Shown in pieces: positions 26,311 through 35,396 of a stretch of 64,000 nucleotides of DNA. A program made the translations under genes and the position numbers. The DNA is taken from positions 1,054,001 to 1,118,000 of the forward strand of contig NZ_CP095071.1 of assembly GCF_022919575.1 (NCBI RefSeq). Reading direction: 5' to 3'. The notes under the pieces were generated by a model. It was not told the origin of the DNA, made no database searches, and saw only the letters and a program-made list of their open reading frames with translations. This DNA comes from Gracilibacillus salinarum. GTDB lineage: Bacteria; Bacillota; Bacilli; Bacillales; Amphibacillaceae. Every line of letters starts with the position of its first letter. The first letter of the stretch is position 1.

Positions 26311-27312
26311 TTATGATTGTTTTGTTGAGTTTCTTTTTACAATTTGATGTGGTAATACGACATTTTGATCTTCAACTGTCTCTTTATTCATGAATTTCGT
26401 TAACAGTCGCATCGCTACTGCACCAATATCATACATTGGCTGAACTACGGTAGAAAGTGTTGGACGGACCATTGTCGCTAATCTGGTATTATCGAAACCA
26501 AACACTTCCATATCTTCCGGAACGTTGATTCCATTATCTTGTAAACCATGAATAACACCTAATGCGATCTCATCCGTTGCAGCAAAAACAGCTTTTGGAT
26601 GGTCTGTAATATTCAGAATTTTAGAAGCTGCATCTACTCCGGATTCATAAGAGAATTCTGTTTTAATTACATATTCTTCATTCACTTCTTTATTCGCTTC
26701 CTTAATTGCCTTTACGTAACCTGCATATTTTCTTTCATTCACTACTGAGTCCTCGGCACCTGTTACGTAAATAGGGTGTTTTGTACCATTTTCAATTAAG
26801 AGAGATGTTGCTTCATATGCTGCTTGTTCGTAATCAATGTTAACAGAAGGAATCGTTTCTGTAGCATCAATCGTTGCAGCAAGTGCAACAGGTACAGGTG
26901 ATGTTTTTAATTGCTGTACATGATCTTCTCCAATGGTTGCACCCATATAAATTAAGCCGTCTACTTGTTTTTCAAACATTGTATTGATCAGTCTTAGTTC
27001 TTTTTCCTTGTTTTGATCCGAGTTGCTTAAGATGATATTGTATTTATACATCGTAGCAATGTCATCAATACCTCTTGCTAACTCTGAAAAGAAGATACTT
27101 GAGATATCCGGAATGATAACCCCAACAGTAGTTGTTTTTTTACTAGCTAGTCCACGCGCGACAGCATTCGGTCTGTATCCTAATCTTTCAATTGTATTAA
27201 GTACCTTTTTTCTTGTTGCTGGTTTCACGTTTGGATTACCATTTACTACTCGTGAAACAGTAGCCATTGAGACATTCGCTTCTCTAGCTACATCATAAAT
27301 TGTTACATTCAT
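26311..27312 (-). CDS. ccpA: catabolite control protein A
   Basis: 333 residues from ATG 27312 (GGAGG 8 bases upstream; an earlier in-frame codon at 27327 lacks one), matching 334 in B. subtilis. N-terminal LacI-type HTH ([22 protein letters not shown]) and hinge ([12 protein letters not shown]), then a periplasmic-binding-like core that docks HPr-Ser46-P. It is the global carbon regulator and binds cre sites such as the consensus one at 6821-6834. A GC-centred near-palindrome (CTAAAACGTTTTCC) sits at 27481-27494 upstream, but it is a poor cre match. Single-gene unit. Confidence 0.96.
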   Translation of the reverse strand: MNVTIYDVAREANVSMATVSRVVNGNPNVKPATRKKVLNTIERLGYRPNAVARGLASKKTTTVGVIIPDISSIFFSELARGIDDIATMYKYNIILSNSDQNKEKELRLINTMFEKQVDGLIYMGATIGEDHVQQLKTSPVPVALAATIDATETIPSVNIDYEQAAYEATSLLIENGTKHPIYVTGAEDSVVNERKYAGYVKAIKEANKEVNEEYVIKTEFSYESGVDAASKILNITDHPKAVFAATDEIALGVIHGLQDNGINVPEDMEVFGFDNTRLATMVRPTLSTVVQPMYDIGAVAMRLLTKFMNKETVEDQNVVLPHQIVKRNSTKQS

Positions 27313-27790
27313 TGTCCTAACCTCCAATATTGTATTAACGATATAGTTACTCTATAACAAACACATCTGCATAAATGTTTGGATATCTACATTATTTATG
27401 TATATCACTGATATTATAACAAATTTCGTGCAAAAATTAACAATATTTAATGTCATTTATGAAAATTTTTCATAAATGAACTAAAACGTTTTCCAAAAAA
27501 TGCTAGCAAATGATGCTTGTCACTCTCTTTTTGACTCATTCCTAGCTTTAAGAGCATAACCATTTCCTCTACTATACAAGAAATGAAGCCGTTGTAGCAA
27601 GCATTTTGGTGTATATCATGAAACTTGATGATATCATAGATTGTAGCTTTCTTTCACTTCCCTCCCTCACCACATTTAAAACAACCATTTTTTTCTATTT
27701 ATTAGTATAAACAATTCTATGAAATTTATGATACGATACATATTTCATTTGTTGATTCATAGGATGAAAAAGAAGAAAGGAGTGGACAAG
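27313..27790. other. divergent ccpA-mscL intergenic region, 478 bp
   Basis: Holds the ccpA leader and promoter area (a minus-strand TATAAT around 27413-27418 with a weak TTGTTA at 19 bp) and the mscL upstream region. No other gene or repeat is seen; the mid part (27530-27700) is AT-rich with no clear structure. Confidence 0.5.
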
Positions 27791-28282
27791 ATGGGGTTAT
27801 TTCAAGAATTTCGACAGTTCGCTATTCGCGGAAGCGCAGTCGACATGGGTGTAGGGATGGTTCTTGGAGCTGCTTTTAGTGGCTTTATTGACTCATTGGT
27901 TACAGACATTTTGCTTCCGCCAATTGGTCTATTCTATTCTAAAATGAATGTTGAAGATTTATATATCACTTTAAATGGCGGAGTGTATTCCTCTCTTGCT
28001 GCTGCTAGAGAAGCAGGTGCTGTTACGATTAATTATGGATTGTTTCTCACCGCAGTGGTTCGCTTTATCATTATCCTTTTTGCTGTATTTATCGTAGTAA
28101 GACAAATCAATCGCTGGAAGAAACCGCATCAGCACCCTATGGAATCGATGACAAAAAAAGAATGTCCGTACTGCTGTCTGCCCATCCCCTCCCGCGCGGT
28201 CATCTGTCCCAATTGCTCCTCCGATCAAAAAGAATCACGGTTTAAATGGGAAAAACGCAAGCCGAAATTACGAATAAAGTGA
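27791..28282 (+). CDS. mscL: large-conductance mechanosensitive channel with C-terminal zinc ribbon
   Basis: 163 residues from ATG 27791 (GAAAGGAGTGG upstream; earlier in-frame ATGs lack a ribosome site). Typical MscL: amphipathic N-helix GLFQEFRQFAIRGSAVDM, pore helix TM1 (VGMVLGAAFSGFIDSLV, ~18-40) and TM2 (LFLTAVVRFIIILFAVFIVV, ~76-98). It opens under membrane tension and releases solutes on osmotic downshock. Unusually it extends beyond the ~130 residues of B. subtilis MscL with a four-cysteine zinc-ribbon-like tail (CPYC ... CPNC) and a basic end. Confidence 0.93.
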   Translation: MGLFQEFRQFAIRGSAVDMGVGMVLGAAFSGFIDSLVTDILLPPIGLFYSKMNVEDLYITLNGGVYSSLAAAREAGAVTINYGLFLTAVVRFIIILFAVFIVVRQINRWKKPHQHPMESMTKKECPYCCLPIPSRAVICPNCSSDQKESRFKWEKRKPKLRIK

Positions 28283-28283
28283 A

Positions 28284-28308
28284 ACCGTCTGTAAGACTCC
28301 CACTTCAA
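28284..28308. repeat. half copy of hairpin repeat C
   Basis: ACCGTCTGTAAGACTCCCAC matches the reverse complement of the right arm of the hairpin at 32058-32127; it begins right after the mscL stop. Confidence 0.6.
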
Positions 28309-28325
28309 GTATCACAAAGAAGCTC

Positions 28326-28558
28326 TATAATACAGATTATGTATGCTAACTAAGATTGTATAGCCAAATGGTAATTTAGATAGATTTGATATGCTTTGCA
28401 TATGGATTATGTTAACAAAGGCTGTATATTATTTTGATATGGATTGTCTGCTTAGCAAAGCTCCGGAAATAGGCGTTGTTGCCGATGCGGTATCCCAGCA
28501 CAGTAAATATCTCAATATGGATGCTCGGCTAGCAATGGCTAACATAATTCATATTATA
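28326..28558. repeat. dispersed repeat A, copy 3 (internally deleted)
   Basis: Ends like the other copies (TATAATACAGATTATGTA left, CATAATTCATATTATA right), but only ~230 bp long. It jumps from CTTAGCAAAGCTCCGGAAATAGG at 28440-28463 to the right-hand segment GGTATCCCAGCACAGTAAAT. A second left-end-like sequence (CATATGGATTATGTTAACAA) lies at 28399-28418, suggesting a partial duplication of the left end. Confidence 0.75.
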
Positions 28559-28625
28559 GAACCTACTTTCCTATTTAGCATGATTACTTCTAAGACTGTA
28601 CGTATATAATTTCTTTGTTTAGCAC

Positions 28626-28657
28626 AAAAAAACTCCTGAAGATCAGGAGTTTTTTAG
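28626..28657 (-). terminator. aroA terminator
   Basis: AAAAAACTCCTGA/TCAGGAGTTTTTT with a short AGA loop next to the aroA stop. Confidence 0.92.
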
Positions 28658-28658
28658 A

Positions 28659-29723
28659 TTATTTGTTTAATAGCTCGTTCATAAAGTTATGGAATGTCGG
28701 GATATCCATTTGTTGTGCTGAATCAGAAAGTGCTACTGCTGGATCTGGGTGTACTTCAGCCATGACACCATCTGCACCAATAGCTAATGCTGCTTTTGCT
28801 GCCGGCAGTAACAGATCTCTACGTCCAGTAGAATGCGTTACGTCGACCATTACAGGTAAGTGTGTCTCTTGTTTTAGAATTGGCACTGCCGTAATATCCA
28901 ATGTATTTCGTGTTGCTTTCTCATACGTACGGATACCACGTTCACAAAGAATAATTTGTCCATTTCCTTTTGAATTGATGTATTCAGCTGCATTAATGAA
29001 ATCAGAAATAGTCGCAGACATACCGCGTTTTAACAATACTGGTTTATTTGTTTCACCAGCAGCTTTTAACAATTCAAAGTTCTGCATGTTTCGTGCACCG
29101 ATTTGAATAACATCAATGTAATTAACCGCTTCTTCAATATGTGCAGGGTTAACAATTTCACTTACAACTGCTAAACCATATTCGTCCGAAACTTTTTTCA
29201 AGATTTCCAATCCTTCAAATCCTAAACCTTGGAAATCATAAGGAGACGTTCTCGGTTTAAACGCTCCACCACGGATTAATTTAAGCCCTTCTTGTTTAAT
29301 CGCAGAGGCAACTTCTGCCACCTGTTCATAACTCTCCACCGCACATGGGCCAAAAATAAAGTGTTGGTTACCGTCACCAAATGTATCACCATTTATATCA
29401 ATTACAGTATCTTCTGGTTTTTTCTTACGAGATACTAGTAAAGCTTTACTATGATCATCTTCTTGTAATTCAAGACCTGCTTTAAAGATCTCTTTAAATA
29501 AGTGAACGATAGTCGAATTTTCGAACGGGCCATTGTTATGCTTTGTGATTAGATTTAACATATCACGTTCACGCACAGGATCATAGCTTCGGTTCGCACC
29601 TTGTTTCTCTTTTACTTGGCCAGTTTCTTTTACTAGCTCAGCACGTTTGTTAATTAACTCAAGAATTTCTAAGTTAACCTGGTCAAGCTTTCCGCGAAGC
29701 TGATCCAATTGCTCATTACTCAT
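28659..29723 (-). CDS. aroA: chorismate mutase / 3-deoxy-7-phosphoheptulonate synthase
   Basis: 354 residues from ATG 29723 (GGGGGAT upstream; the 33-residue longer frame has no ribosome site). Residues ~1-85 are an AroQ-type chorismate mutase ([23 protein letters not shown]), which in B. subtilis gives feedback sensitivity to chorismate and prephenate. Residues ~95-350 are the DAHP synthase barrel ([39 protein letters not shown]). It makes DAHP from PEP and erythrose-4-phosphate, the first step of the aromatic pathway. Single-gene unit downstream of ccpA as in Bacillus. Confidence 0.96.
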   Translation of the reverse strand: MSNEQLDQLRGKLDQVNLEILELINKRAELVKETGQVKEKQGANRSYDPVRERDMLNLITKHNNGPFENSTIVHLFKEIFKAGLELQEDDHSKALLVSRKKKPEDTVIDINGDTFGDGNQHFIFGPCAVESYEQVAEVASAIKQEGLKLIRGGAFKPRTSPYDFQGLGFEGLEILKKVSDEYGLAVVSEIVNPAHIEEAVNYIDVIQIGARNMQNFELLKAAGETNKPVLLKRGMSATISDFINAAEYINSKGNGQIILCERGIRTYEKATRNTLDITAVPILKQETHLPVMVDVTHSTGRRDLLLPAAKAALAIGADGVMAEVHPDPAVALSDSAQQMDIPTFHNFMNELLNK

Positions 29724-29790
29724 TATAAATCCCCCTAGTCCTATTTTAAATTCCAGAAAAAATGTTATACTTTCTATAGAATTACGGATA

Positions 29791-29819
29791 ATTATAGCTA
29801 AAAAAAGTCGAATTGTCAC
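29791..29819 (-). promoter_or_regulatory. SigA promoter of aroA
   Basis: Minus strand GTGACA (29819-29814), 17 bp, TATAAT (29796-29791). A plus-strand TTGTCA (29813-29818) with TATAAT at 29838-29843 (19 bp spacer) may serve the divergent FtsA-like gene. Confidence 0.65.
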
Positions 29820-29873
29820 CATTTAGAAACGAATATTTATAATTTTTTCACAATAGAAAGGAATAACAGAATA

Positions 29874-31997
29874 ATGAATGAGCAACTCTTTGCACTTGAT
29901 ATCGGTACCAGATCAGTTGTTGGTCTATTAATGGAAAGGGATAAAAACCAATACAAATTAGTTGATTATTATATGATCGAACATCAAGAACGTTCGATGT
30001 TAGATGGACAAATACATAACATTGTTTCTGTTTCAAAAGTGATTCAGCAGGTCAAATTACAGTTAGAAAACAAACATAATACGGTATTACATAGTGTTTG
30101 TGTTGCTGCCGCGGGCCGAGCATTAAAAACAAAACGCATTATTTCTGCTAAAGATATCACGCAACAGCCTTTAATGAATCAGGAAGATATCCTTTTTTTA
30201 GAATTGGAGGCCGTTCAAAAGGCGCAATATCAACTTGCCACCACAGAAGAAGAGGCAAGCCTGGATTATTATTGTGTCGGTTATTCTGTCATTCAGTACA
30301 GCCTAGATGGCGAAACAATCGGTTCATTGATTGATCAGCAGGGTGTAGAAGCCGAAGTTGAAATCATTGCAACATTTCTACCAAAAGTGGTAGTAGAATC
30401 TCTCCTTTCTGCTTTACAACGTGCAGATTTAGAATTAGAAGCGTTAACTCTGGAACCGATTGCTGCCATCCACGTCTTAATGCCTCCATCTATGAGAAGA
30501 TTAAACGTTGCACTGGTTGATATCGGTGCAGGCACAAGTGATATTGCACTGACATCGGAAGGCACCGTTACGGCTTACGGTATGGTTCCAAAGGCTGGTG
30601 ATGAGATCACCGAGGCTATTAGTGATCAGTATTTATTAGATTTTAATCAAGCCGAGGATTTCAAGAAAGAAATCACACTGAACAAGCAAGCTACTGTTTC
30701 AGATATTCTAGGCTTTGAACAAACGATAGAGTTTCCGGATTTTATAGAACAAGTGGCTCCGGCCGTCGAATCACTCGCTGGTTCGATAGCTGAAGAGATC
30801 ATTCAGTTAAACGGGACACCACCCAAAGCGGTCATGCTAGTTGGAGGTGGAAGCCAAACGCCAGAGTTAGCAAAGCGAATTGCCATTAAATTAAATCTTC
30901 CAACTAACAGAGTAGCTATCAGAGGTGTGGATGCCATTCCATTCCTTTCCAAACAAGATAATTTACCAGTCGGTCCCGAATTTATAACACCGATAGGGAT
31001 CGCTATTGCCGCTAAACAAAATCCCGTCCACTATATAAGTGTGACGGTTAATCATCGAATGATCCGGTTATTTGAAATGAAAGCTTTAACGGTTGCAGAT
31101 TGTTTGCTTGCTGCGGGAATTAATGTTAAGAAATTATACGGAAAACCCGGAATGGCTGCTATGGTGGAATACAACGATAAAGTCGTTACACTGCCAGGAA
31201 CGTTTGGGTTAGCCCCGACTATTCAATTAAATGGAATGAATGCGAACGTTGATGATACAATCCACAATGGTGATACATTGTTAATTGAAAAGGGGAAAGA
31301 TGGAGAACCAGCTCAAATGACAGCAGGGGAATTCATTGGTGAGCTACATACGATTACAATATTCTATAATCAATCTGCCTATCAGGTACATGCATCTTTG
31401 ACAATTAACGGTCAGGCTGCAGGGATGGACACTTATCTGCATGATGGAGATAAAATTGCCTACCGTTCGCAAATTTCCGTAGCTGATTTCTTACATCAAT
31501 TTCAAATAGATAATAATATTCAACAAGACTTTTCCGTATGGGTTGACGATCAGAAATTAGTATTAGAGGATTTTAGTAAGTCATTGCAGCTTAATAAAGA
31601 ACAAGCACAGCTGAAGCAATCTTTAAAGAACGGTGATCAATTAGTCGACTATATGTATATAGAACCGACTGTGAATGATCTTATCTCGAAATTAGGGGTG
31701 CAAGCTTATCGCGAGCTAATGATAACCTATAATCACAAACCGCTAACACTGCGAAAAGAATTGGTAACCGTATATCGACACGGAGAGGTACTTGCCTTTG
31801 ATGATGTTATTTCCGATCAGGATAAACTGCAAATAAAGCACTCATCTACTGATCCATTTATTTTTCAGGATATTTTCCGCTTTATTTCCTTAGATCTATC
31901 TCAAGCAAAAGGAAGAGTTGAACTAATTCGCAACGGAAACCCTGCCACTTTTTTCGAAGAATTACAACCAAATGATCAAATAGAAATCATACTGTAA
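29874..31997 (+). CDS. FtsA-like actin-fold ATPase with long C-terminal extension
   Basis: 707 residues. The first ~385 form an actin/Hsp70-type fold as in FtsA and PilM: phosphate-1 FALDIGTRSVVG (6-17), phosphate-2 VALVDIGAGTSDIAL (~211-225) and adenosine loop MLVGGGSQTPELA (~320). It is much longer than FtsA (~420) and does not end in a recognisable FtsA membrane-targeting helix. Residues ~390-707 look like repeats of a small beta-rich unit with recurrent NG ... hnGD.l signatures, reminiscent of beta-grasp domains. Role unknown; a cytoskeletal or envelope-linked function is inference. AAAGGAA precedes the ATG. Single gene, divergent from aroA. Confidence 0.75.
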   Translation: MNEQLFALDIGTRSVVGLLMERDKNQYKLVDYYMIEHQERSMLDGQIHNIVSVSKVIQQVKLQLENKHNTVLHSVCVAAAGRALKTKRIISAKDITQQPLMNQEDILFLELEAVQKAQYQLATTEEEASLDYYCVGYSVIQYSLDGETIGSLIDQQGVEAEVEIIATFLPKVVVESLLSALQRADLELEALTLEPIAAIHVLMPPSMRRLNVALVDIGAGTSDIALTSEGTVTAYGMVPKAGDEITEAISDQYLLDFNQAEDFKKEITLNKQATVSDILGFEQTIEFPDFIEQVAPAVESLAGSIAEEIIQLNGTPPKAVMLVGGGSQTPELAKRIAIKLNLPTNRVAIRGVDAIPFLSKQDNLPVGPEFITPIGIAIAAKQNPVHYISVTVNHRMIRLFEMKALTVADCLLAAGINVKKLYGKPGMAAMVEYNDKVVTLPGTFGLAPTIQLNGMNANVDDTIHNGDTLLIEKGKDGEPAQMTAGEFIGELHTITIFYNQSAYQVHASLTINGQAAGMDTYLHDGDKIAYRSQISVADFLHQFQIDNNIQQDFSVWVDDQKLVLEDFSKSLQLNKEQAQLKQSLKNGDQLVDYMYIEPTVNDLISKLGVQAYRELMITYNHKPLTLRKELVTVYRHGEVLAFDDVISDQDKLQIKHSSTDPFIFQDIFRFISLDLSQAKGRVELIRNGNPATFFEELQPNDQIEIIL

Positions 31998-32010
31998 TAT
32001 AGCGGGACTT

Positions 32011-32127
32011 TGATCAGTTGGGGGTGACCCCCACTGATCATTAGCGAAACTTACCAGGGTGTTAGCGTCTGTTTACTCCCACTTATCTACTTTGTGATAA
32101 GTGGGAGTCTTACAGACGGTTAACACC
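32011..32127. repeat. hairpin repeat C, full copy, with an adjoining hairpin
   Basis: 32011-32040 is a hairpin (TGATCAGT ... ACTGATCA with GGGG/CCCC inside). 32058-32127 is a 70 nt hairpin whose arms pair in three blocks: GGTGTTA/TTAACACC, GTCTGT/ACAGAC and ACTCCCACTTATC/GATAAGTGGGAGT. Half copies occur at 3773-3808 and 28284-28308. Either hairpin could also end the upstream gene's transcript, though T-runs are poor. Confidence 0.7.
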
Positions 32128-32182
32128 GTGATTAATATGAAGTTAAGCATGCAGCACTTCACTGATGTGTAGAATATTTGCA

Positions 32183-32241
32183 TAGAAAAGCCGAACATAA
32201 CAAGAATGTTGATTACTGACATGTCGTTGTTATGTTCGGCT
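32183..32241 (-). terminator. ytxGHJ operon terminator
   Basis: 14 bp perfect stem AGCCGAACATAACA/TGTTATGTTCGGCT; on the minus strand it is followed by TTTTCTATG. Confidence 0.85.
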
Positions 32242-32264
32242 ATAGTTGAGTAAATTAAGCTTGC

Positions 32265-32585
32265 TTAGATATTTGCTTTTAAGTTACTAACGGTGATGGC
32301 AGAGTGACTATTGTTCCAAGTTGGTTCTTGGTCCGTAAAAGAAATCACTTGTGGTGATTCATGCTTGATCTGATAGCTATCCGCTATATAATTGGAAAGT
32401 TCTCGGGCCTTTTGTACATCTAAGCGAAAAAGCGGCTTATTAGAATGTTGACTGTACTGCTCAAATTCTCGATTTGCAGCGTCACTGATCGGACAAGTTA
32501 TGCTATGCTTAAAGACAACAAAGTCATCATTGCTTTCTGTCACTCTTTTAAAATCCTCCACCGAAGTAATAGTTGTGATCTCCAT
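32265..32585 (-). CDS. brxC: monothiol bacilliredoxin BrxC (YtxJ)
   Basis: 106-residue thioredoxin-fold protein. The active site is TCPIS with a single Cys31, as in YtxJ/BrxC, which takes bacillithiol off S-bacillithiolated proteins. The later segment ESPQVISF supplies the cis-proline of the fold. It is the last gene of the ytxG-ytxH-ytxJ unit, 69 bp after ytxH, and should follow the general stress promoter of that unit. AAAAGGAGC stands before the ATG. Confidence 0.9.
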   Translation of the reverse strand: MEITTITSVEDFKRVTESNDDFVVFKHSITCPISDAANREFEQYSQHSNKPLFRLDVQKARELSNYIADSYQIKHESPQVISFTDQEPTWNNSHSAITVSNLKANI

Positions 32586-32654
32586 TGATTATGCTCCTTT
32601 TAATGTGATGTAAACAGTAAAATGGACTGCATCAGCTACAGCCCATTTTATATC

Positions 32655-33095
32655 TTATACGTTCGTTTCTTTATTTTCTGCTTCTACAGCCTGTGCAGCT
32701 TCTTCAATCGCTTGTGCTACTTCTTCTGCTGCTTTCTCTGGATCTTCGTCTTTCGTCATTTTTTCCTGAATGGTTTCTTTTGTTTCTTTCAATTTAGTCG
32801 ATAAATCCTGGGATTTATCAGAAAGAGTCTGTCCCCAAGTTTGGGATTGTTCTTTGGCATAGTGTCCCCATTCATTTCCTTTCTCGTATGCAACGTCTTT
32901 CCATTCATTTGCACGATCTTTTACATATGTTGCACCTTGATTAAGATCACTTCTCAATTCTTTCCCAGATTTAGGAGCAAAAATTAAAGCTAAAGACGCT
33001 CCGACAATTCCACCGATTAAAGAACCTATTAAAAAATCCTTACTGTTAATGTTTTGAGCGTTGTCATTTTGAGTTTGTGTTTGTTGATTTGTCAT
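32655..33095 (-). CDS. ytxH: general stress protein YtxH
   Basis: 146 residues. One hydrophobic glycine-rich segment (FLIGSLIGGIVGASLALIFAP, ~22-42) followed by SGKELR, the YtxH-family hallmark, then a long helical, Glu/Lys/Ala-rich tail likely to form coiled coil. Probably membrane-anchored; molecular role unknown. It lies 3 bp after ytxG and has an AGGAATG ribosome site. Confidence 0.9.
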   Translation of the reverse strand: MTNQQTQTQNDNAQNINSKDFLIGSLIGGIVGASLALIFAPKSGKELRSDLNQGATYVKDRANEWKDVAYEKGNEWGHYAKEQSQTWGQTLSDKSQDLSTKLKETKETIQEKMTKDEDPEKAAEEVAQAIEEAAQAVEAENKETNV

Positions 33096-33098
33096 TTC

Positions 33099-33530
33099 TC
33101 ATTCCTCCATTGTGTTTTTTTTATTTCTATTTTTATTAAATAACTCCATTACAACAGTACTCCACTTTATTGCTTGAGCTGTTGTTTCTTTATTTTCATC
33201 TGCAATTCGATTTACAGATTGTGACACGGTTTTAATGGAATTCGTAAAATCATTTACGCTATCTCCAATATTTTTGACACCGTCTACCAACGTATTCAAT
33301 CGAGTTGTTTTATCATTTATATCCTCCGCTAATTTATTAGTTTTATTTAATAATGCGGTGGTCTCGACTGTGATACCTTCCATTTGTTTCTCCAAACCTT
33401 CTAAAGTATCTGCCACATGTGACATCGTACGCTTTACTTCCTTTAGAACCTTCGCTAAATAGATAACTAAAACAGCGAAAGCAATTGCTGCTATAATGGC
33501 TGCTAAGTATAAGAGTATTTCCATGCGCAC
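33099..33530 (-). CDS. ytxG: general stress protein YtxG (DUF948)
   Basis: 143 residues: an N-terminal membrane helix (EILLYLAAIIAAIAFAVLVIYLA) followed by a long amphipathic helix array with regularly spaced Leu/Val (KVLKEVKRTMSHVADTLEGLEKQM), typical of DUF948. Function unknown. AAGGAGTG precedes the ATG. First gene of the stress operon, directly behind a SigB-type promoter. Confidence 0.9.
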   Translation of the reverse strand: MRMEILLYLAAIIAAIAFAVLVIYLAKVLKEVKRTMSHVADTLEGLEKQMEGITVETTALLNKTNKLAEDINDKTTRLNTLVDGVKNIGDSVNDFTNSIKTVSQSVNRIADENKETTAQAIKWSTVVMELFNKNRNKKNTMEE

Positions 33531-33572
33531 TTCACTCCTTTATATGTATTGCAAAAAACTGATAGTTTTGTT

Positions 33573-33597
33573 ATACCCTTAATTCCATATTCTAAAC
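33573..33597 (-). promoter_or_regulatory. SigB promoter of ytxGHJ
   Basis: Minus strand GTTTAG (33597-33592), 13 bp spacer, GGGTAT (33578-33573), against the SigB consensus GTTTAA-N12-14-GGGTAT; 42 bp before the ytxG start. Confidence 0.8.
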
Positions 33598-33713
33598 AAG
33601 ATTTCCAAGAAATTCACGCGAAAAGTATCCAATATTGTCAAATATTTTACTTCATTTTTATCATAAACTCAGTTTGTACGCAAACAAAGTTCGCTACGCC
33701 TAACCATTTAAAA

Positions 33714-33779
33714 AGAAAAAAAGAAGGATTCAAACCTCCTTTATAATACATTCTACAAAGTTCGGTTGAATCCTTCTTA
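33714..33779 (-). terminator. murC terminator
   Basis: AAGAAGGATTCAA/TTGAATCCTTCTT stem around a ~36 nt loop, followed on the minus strand by TTTTTTC; it overlaps the murC stop codon. Confidence 0.8.
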
Positions 33780-35075
33780 ATTTTCAAAAGTTTTTTCATA
33801 AGCCGCTTGGTATTTCTGAATATCTCCAGCACCCATGAATACGAGCACACTGTCTTTATGCTCCTTCAATACATTAATCTTATCGATATCAAGCAGTTTG
33901 CTATTAGCGATGATCGCTTGCAAATCCTGAATGGTCAGGTTAGCCTGAGACTCTCTTGCCGATCCAAAAATATCGCATAAATAAACGGTATCTGCCTTCA
34001 ACAATGCTTCACTAAATTCATGCAGGAACGTTTTCGTTCGTGAATAAGTGTGAGGCTGAAATATCGCAACAATTTCTTTATTTGGATATTTCTTTTGTGC
34101 TGCTTCGATTGTAGCATCCACTTCAACTGGGTGGTGCGCATAATCATCAATAAGAATCTGGTCATGTAATGGTTTTTCAGAAAACCTTCTTTTTACTCCT
34201 TGAAACGACACAATCTCTTTTATTTGTTCTGCTGTGAAATCTTCATAATGACAAATTGTAATAACCGCTAACGCATTCAGAATATTATGATTTCCATATG
34301 CGTTTATTTCAAACGTATCATAGAAATTGTTTCGTACAAAAACATCAAAGCAGGTACCTTTTTCCGATACCTTCACATTTTTGGCATGGAAGTCATTACT
34401 ATCATTTAATCCATAATAAAGCACAGGTACCTTAGCTTGGATGGCTTGCAAATACTCATCATCACCACAAGCTACTATACCCTTCTTTACCTTGTCTGCC
34501 ATTTCCTGAAAAGAATCAAAAACGTCATCAATACTATGAAAATAATCCGGATGATCAAAATCAATATTGGTCATAATAGCATAGTCAGGTTGATAGGCTA
34601 GAAAATGCCTGCGGTATTCACAAGCCTCGAATACAAAATACTGACTATCCTCCGATCCTTTGCCAGTACCATCACCAATCAAATAGGAGATTGGATTATT
34701 TCTATCCAGCACATGCGCCAGCAATCCTGTTGTTGAAGTCTTCCCGTGAGCTCCTGTTACCGCAATACTTGTATAGCGATTAATCCATTCTCCTAGAAAT
34801 TCATGGTATCGGTAAAATGGCAGGCCTAGTTCTTTTGCTTTCTGAATCTCCTCATGATCATCTTTAAAAGCATTACCTGCTATAATCGTTAAACCTTCTT
34901 GTATATTTTCTCTCGAAAAAGGCAAAATATTTATGTTTTTACGTTCTAATGCATCCTGAGTAAAAATATATTTCTCAATATCTGAACCTTGCACTTTCAT
35001 TCCAGAATCAACTAGAATTTGTGCGAGAGCACTCATTCCAGTTCCTTTGATTCCGATAAAATGGTAAGTTTCCAT
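33777..35075 (-). CDS. murC: UDP-N-acetylmuramate--L-alanine ligase
   Basis: 432 residues, the same length as B. subtilis MurC. N-terminal UDP-binding domain ([18 protein letters not shown]), central ATPase with P-loop GAHGKTST (~109-116), the family blocks [11 protein letters not shown] and [10 protein letters not shown], and C-terminal domain ([25 protein letters not shown]). It adds L-Ala to UDP-MurNAc, the first peptide step of peptidoglycan precursor synthesis in the cytoplasm. GGAGG lies 10 bases before the ATG. It sits between ytxG and sftA as in B. subtilis. Confidence 0.97.
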   Translation of the reverse strand: METYHFIGIKGTGMSALAQILVDSGMKVQGSDIEKYIFTQDALERKNINILPFSRENIQEGLTIIAGNAFKDDHEEIQKAKELGLPFYRYHEFLGEWINRYTSIAVTGAHGKTSTTGLLAHVLDRNNPISYLIGDGTGKGSEDSQYFVFEACEYRRHFLAYQPDYAIMTNIDFDHPDYFHSIDDVFDSFQEMADKVKKGIVACGDDEYLQAIQAKVPVLYYGLNDSNDFHAKNVKVSEKGTCFDVFVRNNFYDTFEINAYGNHNILNALAVITICHYEDFTAEQIKEIVSFQGVKRRFSEKPLHDQILIDDYAHHPVEVDATIEAAQKKYPNKEIVAIFQPHTYSRTKTFLHEFSEALLKADTVYLCDIFGSARESQANLTIQDLQAIIANSKLLDIDKINVLKEHKDSVLVFMGAGDIQKYQAAYEKTFEN

Positions 35076-35396
35076 AAAAAAGAACCTCCAAAATCAAAGA
35101 TAAAGTAAGACCTTCACTATACTTACGCTTAAATAATAGCTACTGAAGTGTCTGACTTCCTGCAGTACACTAACCCTGGAACATGATGTTCAACTTACGG
35201 ATATCATGCACCACATCATTACTTTTCCATTATCAGTATGTTGTGTTTGCTTGTTTTTAATATGATCACACAAGGATTTATCTTCTTATAAATCTATTCA
35301 TGTGTCAAGTCTTTTGTTAAAATCCCTTTCACAGCCATCTATTTACCTATAGTATATACAAGGCATGCGCGGAATGTTCATCCATTGTGAAATGCT
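35076..35396. other. 321 bp murC-sftA intergenic region
   Basis: No open frame, repeat copy or clear hairpin seen. It would hold the murC promoter and the sftA transcript end. Confidence 0.4.

Noticed and set aside
27481..27494. cre site for ccpA autoregulation
   Set aside because: AAAACGTTTT is palindromic, but the flanks miss several consensus bases.
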